Program-made: the position numbers and the translations under genes
In this document: positions 59,150 to 64,000 of the stretch, piece by piece
How positions within the stretch are numbered: position 1 is the stretch's first letter
Layout of the letters: every line of letters begins with the position of its first letter
Notes under the pieces: model-generated
What the model saw: the letters and a program-made list of their open reading frames with translations, nothing else
The model's database searches: none
What the model was told of the DNA's origin: nothing
Origin: Herbiconiux sp. A18JL235
Lineage (GTDB): Bacteria; Actinomycetota; Actinomycetes; Actinomycetales; Microbacteriaceae
NCBI RefSeq assembly: GCF_040939305.1
Contig: NZ_CP162511.1
Span: 992,001-1,056,000 of the forward strand
Direction of reading: 5' to 3'
DNA length: 64,000 nucleotides

Positions 59150-59184
59150 TTGACCGATATTCGAAACTATGTTCGAATGAGGCG
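59150..59184 (+). promoter_or_regulatory. Promoter with LexA-like box before the radical SAM gene
   Basis: TTGACC (59150-59155), 17-base spacer and TCGAAT (59173-59178) ending 6 bases before ATG 59185. The palindrome ATTCGAA-ACTATG-TTCGAAT (59159-59178) spans spacer and -10. It contains TCGAA(A)-CTAT-GTTCGA, one change from the actinobacterial LexA box (CGAAC-N4-GTTCG). Confidence 0.6.
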
Positions 59185-60240
59185 ATGAGATGGGCGACAC
59201 AGACACTCACGGCCGAAGACACGTCGACGCTGCCCGGCCTCGCCGCCGTGAGCGGGCTGGTGCGGTCGGTGCAGACGCCGGAGTTCGCGGGCATCACCTT
59301 TCACGAGGTGCTCGCCAAGAGCGCGCTCAACCACGTGCCGGGCACATCGAAGGCGATGCCCTTCGCGTGGACTATCAACCCCTATCGCGGATGCTCGCAC
59401 GCCTGCGTCTACTGCTTCGCCCGCCCCACCCACGAGTACCTCGAGTTCGACGGCGGGGCCGACTTCGATCAGCAGATCGTGGTGAAGGTGAACGTGGCCG
59501 AAGTGCTGCGCAAAGAGCTGTCGAAGCCGTCGTGGCAGCGGAACCCGGTTGCGCTCGGCACCAACACCGATCCGTACCAGCGGGCGGAGGGGCGCTACGC
59601 GCTCATGCCCTCGATCATCGAGGCGCTCGCCCACTCGGGCACGCCCTTCACTGTGCTCACGAAGGGGTCGCTGATGCGCCGCGACCTCGACTTCATCGAG
59701 CAGGCCGCAGCCGTCGTACCGGTGGGGCTCGCCATGTCGATCGCCGTCTACGACGACGAGCTGCAGCAGTCGATCGAGCCGGGCACGCCGACCGCCAAGG
59801 CGCGTCTCGCCACGGTGGCGGCGGCGCGCGAGCGGGGGCTCCCGTGCCAGGTGTTCATGATGCCGATCCTTCCGCTGCTCACCGACGGCATCGATCAGCT
59901 CGACCACGCCCTGGGGCTCGTCGCCGCCTCGGGCGCCGACAGCGTGGTGTACTCGACCCTGTACCTGAAGCCCGGAGTGAAGCAGTGGTTCCTCGCCTGG
60001 CTCGGCCGCGAGCACCCCGAACTGCTGCCGGCGTACTCGCGTCTGTACGGCACATCGGTGTACGCGCCGGCGGAGTACCGCTCGTGGCTCGGCGAGCGGA
60101 TGCGGCCGTTGCTGCGCAAGCATCGGCTGGCCGAGGGGCGGGAGTCGTCGATCGGCGGCCTCCTGCCGCCCGGTCGCGCCGACAAACCGGGCCTGCCCAC
60201 GTTCGGCCCGGTGGGCGACTCGCAGCCGATGCTGTTCTGA
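59185..60240 (+). CDS. Rv2578c-family radical SAM protein
   Basis: A 351-aa protein with the radical SAM cluster motif CSHACVYCFARPTHEYL (C-x3-C-x2-C), then LGTNTDPYQRAEGRYALM and TVLTKGSLMRRDLDFI. This is the actinobacterial group sometimes named SplB-like. It uses a 4Fe-4S cluster and S-adenosylmethionine to make a 5'-deoxyadenosyl radical; the substrate is not known. The start is at ATG 59185, probably leaderless. A SOS-type box in the promoter suggests induction by DNA damage and so a repair-related role. Confidence 0.9.
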   Translation: MRWATQTLTAEDTSTLPGLAAVSGLVRSVQTPEFAGITFHEVLAKSALNHVPGTSKAMPFAWTINPYRGCSHACVYCFARPTHEYLEFDGGADFDQQIVVKVNVAEVLRKELSKPSWQRNPVALGTNTDPYQRAEGRYALMPSIIEALAHSGTPFTVLTKGSLMRRDLDFIEQAAAVVPVGLAMSIAVYDDELQQSIEPGTPTAKARLATVAAARERGLPCQVFMMPILPLLTDGIDQLDHALGLVAASGADSVVYSTLYLKPGVKQWFLAWLGREHPELLPAYSRLYGTSVYAPAEYRSWLGERMRPLLRKHRLAEGRESSIGGLLPPGRADKPGLPTFGPVGDSQPMLF

Positions 60241-60254
60241 GCGTTCTGAGCAGG

Positions 60255-60293
60255 GCGGTCGGCCTCGCTACGGGGATTCGCGAGGCCGACCGC
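60255..60293 (+). terminator. Terminator after the radical SAM gene
   Basis: Perfect 14-bp stem GCGGTCGGCCTCGC / GCGAGGCCGACCGC with an 11-base loop, 14 bases after the stop codon. There is no T tract, as is usual for many high-GC terminators. Confidence 0.75.
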
Positions 60294-60471
60294 GTGACCG
60301 GCGGAGTGGGGATTCTCGGTGCCGGTCGACATCGGTTCGACCGATGCCTCCATCGTCGTGCCCCACTCCACCGACCCGCGACCTCACCGGCAAGGTTCAC
60401 CCCGCGACTCACCCCTCCGGTGTCGCCGGGGCCCGGTGCCCGGGGCTGGTTCTGCCCTTCGCGCCGGGGTT

Positions 60472-60483
60472 TAGGGTGAACGG
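60472..60483 (+). promoter_or_regulatory. Leaderless -10 element for tdk
   Basis: TAGGGT (60472-60477) ends 6 bases before GTG 60484. No Shine-Dalgarno is present. Confidence 0.45.
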
Positions 60484-61095
60484 GTGGCGAAACTGTATTT
60501 CCGGTTCGGGGCGATGAACAGCGGCAAGAGCACGGCCATGCTCCAGGCCGCCTACAACTACGAAGAGCGCGGCCAGACCGTACTCATCGCCAAACCCTCC
60601 ATCGACACCAAGGGTGACCGTCGCATCGTCTCGCGGCTCGGTGTCACGCGCGACGCCGACTTTCTCATCGGGCTCGACACGGAGCTGCGCGCCGAGTTCG
60701 CCGCGCTCCGCCGGCGCGAACTCGAGACCACCGGGCACGATGTGAGCTGCCTCCTCATCGACGAGGCCCAGTTCCTCACCCCGGCGCAGGTCGACGACGC
60801 CCTCCGCATCGCCATCCTCGACGGTGTTCCCGTGATGGCGTACGGAATCCGCAGCGACTTCCAGACCGAAGGGTTCCCTGGCAGCATCCGTCTGCTCGAG
60901 GTCGCGCACAGCCTCGAAGAACTGAAGACCATCTGCCGCTGCGGCCGCAAGGCGATCTTCAACGCCCGACGCATCGGAGACCGCTACGTCTTCGACGGCG
61001 CCCAGGTCGCCATCGACGGGGAAGACGTGACGTACGAGTCGCTCTGCGGAGCCTGCTACCTCGAGGAGTCGAACGGGGTGCTCGGACGGGTGTGA
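60484..61095 (+). CDS. tdk: Thymidine kinase
   Basis: A 203-aa type II thymidine kinase: P-loop GAMNSGKST (about residues 9-17), Walker B SCLLIDEAQFL, MAYGIRSDFQTEGFPGS (lasso region) and the zinc ribbon (TICRCGRKAIFNAR, CGACY). It phosphorylates thymidine and deoxyuridine with ATP for nucleotide salvage. GTG 60484 is probably leaderless. Confidence 0.95.
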   Translation: MAKLYFRFGAMNSGKSTAMLQAAYNYEERGQTVLIAKPSIDTKGDRRIVSRLGVTRDADFLIGLDTELRAEFAALRRRELETTGHDVSCLLIDEAQFLTPAQVDDALRIAILDGVPVMAYGIRSDFQTEGFPGSIRLLEVAHSLEELKTICRCGRKAIFNARRIGDRYVFDGAQVAIDGEDVTYESLCGACYLEESNGVLGRV

Positions 61096-61096
61096 C

Positions 61097-61122
61097 GCCC
61101 TGCGCGATGGGGTGCGCGGGGC
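61097..61122 (+). terminator. Possible tdk terminator
   Basis: GCCCTGCGC, 8-base loop, GCGCGGGGC: nine pairs with one G-T. It begins one base after the tdk stop codon. No T tract. Confidence 0.45.
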
Positions 61123-61151
61123 ATCGACGCGGGCAGATCAGGCCGGTCGGG

Positions 61152-61487
61152 TCAGGAGGGGGAGTCGAAGTCGAGGCGCTCGATCTCGGTGTCGCTGATG
61201 GCCGCGGCCCTCGGCAGGTCGAGCAGTCGCGTGCGGTAGCGCAGGTGCTCCACGACCTCGGCGTTCGACGGGTCGTCGTAGGGTGACGTCACCCGCTTCG
61301 AGATGAATTGGCTCGCCGGGCCGATCACGAGCTGCACCGATGCCAGATCGCCGTTGTTCTCCACCACGGGGATGTCGACGGTCTCCGATCGCTCGTTCGC
61401 GCCCAGCGCGGCGGCGAGCTGCAGCAGCGCGTCGGCGATCTCGTCGGCCGTCTCGAAGGTCAGGCCGGCGTAGGAGACACTTTTCAT
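61152..61487 (-). CDS. Unrecognised small cytosolic protein
   Basis: A 111-aa protein (MKSVSYAGLTFETADEIADALLQLAAALGANERSETVDIPV ... VTSPYDDPSNAEVVEHLRYRTRLL). It has a helix-rich N-terminus and a beta-containing core, no signal peptide. It resembles short actinobacterial proteins that accompany ribosome or nucleic acid functions only in size. Start at ATG 61487 with GGGTTGACGAC upstream; the frame is open further to 61529. Confidence 0.6.
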   Translation of the reverse strand: MKSVSYAGLTFETADEIADALLQLAAALGANERSETVDIPVVENNGDLASVQLVIGPASQFISKRVTSPYDDPSNAEVVEHLRYRTRLLDLPRAAAISDTEIERLDFDSPS

Positions 61488-61548
61488 GTCGTCAACCCTG
61501 CCCCCGGGGGTGCGGAGCGGCAACCCCACCCTGGGCCGGATCGACCGA

Positions 61549-61659
61549 TCACCGCACGCGGTCGCGCAGCTTGATCGAACGGCCTATGACGAAGGCGAAT
61601 CCGGTGGCGCTCACGAGCCAGGTGGTTCCTACGATCACTGCGATAGCTACGAGCTCCAT
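61549..61659 (-). CDS. 36-residue single-pass membrane peptide
   Basis: ATG 61659 follows AGGAGG by 5 bases (a tandem ATG lies at 61662). The product (ELVAIAVIVGTTWLVSATGFAFVIGR, then SIKLRDRVR) is one hydrophobic helix with a basic cytosolic end. It is too short for common gene callers. The strong ribosome site supports expression; function unknown. It lies between the small cytosolic protein gene and the tRNA. Confidence 0.6.
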   Translation of the reverse strand: MELVAIAVIVGTTWLVSATGFAFVIGRSIKLRDRVR

Positions 61660-61788
61660 CATGACCTCCTCGTCACACGGATGTCGCCACATTCGGGTTG
61701 GCGTCTCTAGCTGAGAGAGTACGACGGAGCGGCCCGCACCGCTCGCAACGCTTCGGCGCGTCGCAGCGCATTCGCAGCCGGCACGCAG

Positions 61789-61821
61789 AAGCCGGGCGGA
61801 GACGCTGTCTCCGCCCGGCTT
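61789..61821 (-). terminator. tRNA-Pro terminator
   Basis: Perfect 15-bp inverted repeat AAGCCGGGCGGAGAC-GCT-GTCTCCGCCCGGCTT (plus-strand reading), 6 bases beyond the 3' end of the tRNA. Confidence 0.8.
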
Positions 61822-61827
61822 CCTCTG

Positions 61828-61901
61828 TCGGGGTGGCGGGATTCGAACCCACGACCTCCTCGTCCCGAACGAGGCGCGCTACCAAGCTGCGCCACACCCC
61901 G
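61828..61901 (-). tRNA. tRNA-Pro (anticodon CGG)
   Basis: A 74-base cloverleaf on the minus strand. The acceptor CGGGGTG pairs with CACCCCG plus discriminator A. The anticodon stem CCTCG/CGAGG encloses loop TTCGGGA with anticodon CGG, and the T arm contains GGTTCGAATCC. CCA is not encoded. It reads the Pro codon CCG. Confidence 0.95.
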
Positions 61902-61991
61902 AGTGGATCGCCGCGGAGAACCGCGGCTGAGGCCTCAACAAGGATAGCTGATAAATCCGGACGGCGAGACCGCGAGCATCCGTCGCCTCCG

Positions 61992-62924
61992 TCAACCCTT
62001 GGCGGTGAGGGTGAGGAGGGTCGCCTCGGGTTTGCAGGCGAAGCGGAACGGCGAGTAGATCGACGTGCCGAGACCGGCCGAGACGTTGAGGTAGGCGCTG
62101 TGGAAGCCGTGCCGCCACAGGCTCAGACCCTTCACCTGGCGGCGCGGGATGTCGCAGTTGGTGACGATCGCGCCGTAGCCCGGAATGCAGACCTGCCCGC
62201 CGTGCGTGTGCCCGGCGAACACCACCTCGGCGCCGTGGGTGACGAAGGAGTTCAGCACGTACTGGTAGGGCGCGTGGGCCACCCCCATCAGAAGACGCGG
62301 GCCGCGGTCGTCGTCTTCGCGCAGCTCATCGAGGGCTCCGGGGATCCGGTCGAGGCGGTCGTAGCCGCGGTGCGGGTCGTTCACCCCGAAGAAGTCGATG
62401 ATGGTGCCCTCCACCTCGGTGGTGGCCGCGGCGTTGTTGAGGCTCTTCCAGCCGAGCGAATCGAGGTAGTGCTCAAGAGCATCCGTGTCGAGGCGCTCGG
62501 CCGCGTGGGCGTGCTTCGACGGGCCCATGAAATAGCGCAGGGGGTTCTTGAACGACGGACCCCAGTAGTCGTTCGACCCGTTCACATAGACGCCGGGCAC
62601 GCCCGCGAAGACGTCGAGCGCGGCGCGCAGGCCGGTGAGTCCGTCGCGGTGGCCCAGGTTGTCGCCGGTGTCGACGACGAGATGCGGGTCGAGTGCCGCG
62701 AGATCGCGCACCCACTGCTGCTTGTCGGTCTGCCACGGCGCCATGTGCAGGTCGGAGAGGTGCAGCACCCTGATGTCGGGGGCGCCTTTCGGCAGCACAG
62801 GGATGCTCGCCGTGCGCAGGGTGTACTGCTTGCGTTCGATGAACGTCCCGTACGCGACACAGGCGGCGCCGGCCACCGCGACGGCCCCGAGGGTGCCCGC
62901 GGTGGCCCGCGCGAGAGAGTTCAC
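61992..62924 (-). CDS. Membrane-anchored metallophosphoesterase (YkuE-like)
   Basis: A 310-aa protein with one N-terminal membrane segment (about residues 8-28) and a calcineurin-like domain: LHLSDLHMAPW (D-x-H), VDTGDNLGHRDGL (GDN), VYVNGSNDYWGP (replacing GNHD), MGVAHAPYQYVLN and FAGHTHGGQVCIPGYG (GHTHGGQ). These bind two metal ions. GTG at 62924 starts 3 bases after the upstream PBP stop. Relatives hydrolyse UDP-sugar or phospholipid-linked substrates; the true one is unknown. Confidence 0.85.
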   Translation of the reverse strand: MNSLARATAGTLGAVAVAGAACVAYGTFIERKQYTLRTASIPVLPKGAPDIRVLHLSDLHMAPWQTDKQQWVRDLAALDPHLVVDTGDNLGHRDGLTGLRAALDVFAGVPGVYVNGSNDYWGPSFKNPLRYFMGPSKHAHAAERLDTDALEHYLDSLGWKSLNNAAATTEVEGTIIDFFGVNDPHRGYDRLDRIPGALDELREDDDRGPRLLMGVAHAPYQYVLNSFVTHGAEVVFAGHTHGGQVCIPGYGAIVTNCDIPRRQVKGLSLWRHGFHSAYLNVSAGLGTSIYSPFRFACKPEATLLTLTAKG

Positions 62925-62926
62925 CC

Positions 62927-64000
62927 TCAGCCGGCCTTCGTGGTGATTCTCAGCTTGTCGGTGCCGAAGCGGATCGGCTCACCCGAACTCGGAGACGAAC
63001 CCGTCACCTTGGCGTTGCCGCTCGAGGGGCCGTTGAAGACCACCTGCGAGGGGTCGATGCCGGCTGCCGCCACGGCGGACTTCGCCGCATCGGGGCTGAG
63101 GCCCACGAGGTTCGGAACCGTGCGCAGCTCACCGTTCGAGGTGTACACGGTGACCGTCGAACCCTTGGTGGCGGTGCCGCTCGGCGAGCTGCTGTCGACC
63201 GTGCCGGCCTTCGCCGTCGAGTCGACGACTCCGCCGTCATCGAAGTCGAAGCCCGCTGCCGTGAGAGCAGCCCGCGCCGCGTCGATCGACATACCGGTGA
63301 GGTTCGGGATCTGCACCTGCACGCCGTTGACCAGGGTGTTGTCGGCGGTCGGGAACTCGGTGCCCCCGTACTTGCCGTCGGCATCGGTCATGAACTGCTT
63401 CCAGATGCTGTGCCTGACGTTGCCGCCGCTCTGGCCGTCGATGGAGGTGTTGCGGATCGAGACCGTGCCCACGACGTTGCCCACCCAGACCGCGGTGGCG
63501 AGCTCGGTCGAGGCGCCGACGAACCAGGTGTCCTTCTCGGAGTCGGTGGTACCGGTCTTGCCGAAGTGCGGGATGCCGTCACGCGGGTTCGATGCCGTCG
63601 CCGTACCGCTGTTGATCACGGCTTCGAGCGCGGTGATCATCGTCGCCGCGATGTTCGGGGCCACGGCCTGCGAGCAGGTCGAGGTGGGAACGGGCAGCTC
63701 GTTGCCCTCCGCGTCGAGGATCTTGTCGATCGCAATGGGCGAGCAGTAGGTGCCCTCGTTCGCGACGGCGGCGAACGCGGCGGCCATGGTGAGCGGAGCG
63801 ATCTCGTTGGTGCCCAGCACGTCGGCCGGGTTCTCGCCGAGCGGGTTGCCGTCGGCGCGGTGAACGCCGAAGGCCTCGGCGGTCTTGCGGATCTCGCACT
63901 GGTCGAGCTTCTGCGCCATGCGGAGGTAGGCGAGGTTCACCGAGTTCGCGGTGGCGTTCAGCACGGTCACGTTGCCGGGGTTCGAGCCACCGTCGTTCTT
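62927..64000 (-). CDS. Class A penicillin-binding protein, C-terminal part (runs off window)
   Basis: The last 357 residues of a protein that enters from the right edge. The transpeptidase domain shows ATANSVNLAYLRMAQKLD (SxN motif) and FGKTGTTDSEKDTWFVGAS (KTG). The SxxK serine lies outside the window. Two PASTA-like domains follow (VQIPNLTGMSIDAARAALTAAGF and TVPNLVGLSPDAAKSAVAAAGI). Such enzymes cross-link peptidoglycan; PASTA domains bind muropeptides or the wall. It is the upstream gene of the metallophosphoesterase and may share its transcript. Confidence 0.9.
   Translation of the reverse strand, partial: KNDGGSNPGNVTVLNATANSVNLAYLRMAQKLDQCEIRKTAEAFGVHRADGNPLGENPADVLGTNEIAPLTMAAAFAAVANEGTYCSPIAIDKILDAEGNELPVPTSTCSQAVAPNIAATMITALEAVINSGTATASNPRDGIPHFGKTGTTDSEKDTWFVGASTELATAVWVGNVVGTVSIRNTSIDGQSGGNVRHSIWKQFMTDADGKYGGTEFPTADNTLVNGVQVQIPNLTGMSIDAARAALTAAGFDFDDGGVVDSTAKAGTVDSSSPSGTATKGSTVTVYTSNGELRTVPNLVGLSPDAAKSAVAAAGIDPSQVVFNGPSSGNAKVTGSSPSSGEPIRFGTDKLRITTKAG

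Noticed and set aside
61828..61901. tRNA-Pro as an attachment site of an integrated element
   Set aside because: No integrase or partial tRNA repeat lies within the window on either side.
1..64000. CRISPR array, insertion sequences or prophage
   Set aside because: No regularly spaced repeats, no transposase, integrase or phage structural gene was found on either strand.

Overview
The window looks like a chromosomal segment of a high-GC actinobacterium, most likely Microbacteriaceae. This rests on the gene repertoire: an Rv2578c-type radical SAM protein, DUF4012 and PASTA-PBP proteins, small Tat-exported proteins with an RRxVLRAxAWxxPVV signal, IclR regulators, and many GTG/TTG or apparently leaderless starts. 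It is an inference from recognised families; no database was searched. The left half (about 1-32 kb) is visibly less GC-rich than the right half.

About 1-32 kb is an exopolysaccharide (EPS) locus of Wzx/Wzy type. It has two Wzc/CapB-like BY-kinases and two low-molecular-weight tyrosine phosphatases, a polyprenyl-phosphate glycosylphosphotransferase that starts the repeat unit, several glycosyltransferases including an Alg14-Alg13 type fusion, and two polysaccharide pyruvyltransferases. It also has UDP-glucose dehydrogenase (a uronic acid source), a Wzy-like polymerase, a Wzx-like flippase, DUF4012 and YdcF-like proteins, and two paralogous Tat-exported beta-helix proteins. The product is probably an acidic, pyruvylated polysaccharide. 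A PqqD-like protein, a nucleotidyltransferase and a Pro-rich membrane protein lie inside it. Malate:quinone oxidoreductase is embedded in the locus. Decay is visible at the right edge: a detached SGNH domain and an acyltransferase-3 gene with a large internal deletion.

About 32-37 kb holds the most unusual module. A TetR regulator is divergent from a two-gene operon encoding a FeeM/LuxI-fold N-acyltransferase and a cysteine-free E1/ThiF-like adenylating enzyme. The operon has a perfect 21-bp operator, a good sigma-70 promoter, an ATGA overlap and a terminator. Next come a 34-residue Cys-rich protein, two small Tat-exported proteins, and an XRE regulator divergent from a 49-residue zinc-finger-like protein around a 13-bp-arm inverted repeat.

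About 37-42.5 kb carries small membrane, regulatory and lipoprotein genes (VanZ, DUF418/HGSNAT-like proteins, an HTH_34 regulator pair). About 42.5-56.5 kb is a bidirectional catabolic cluster of about 14 genes. Leftward: IclR, a polyamine/opine-type ABC importer, a second IclR and a cyclase-family hydrolase. Rightward: a DUF6282 hydrolase, BKACE, cupin, HpcH/HpaI aldolase, SDR, Fe-ADH and ALDH. Its substrate is not known. About 56.5-64 kb holds a VOC/DHA2-exporter pair behind a leader terminator, a radical SAM gene with a LexA-like box, thymidine kinase, small genes, tRNA-Pro(CGG), a metallophosphoesterase and the 3' part of a PASTA penicillin-binding protein.
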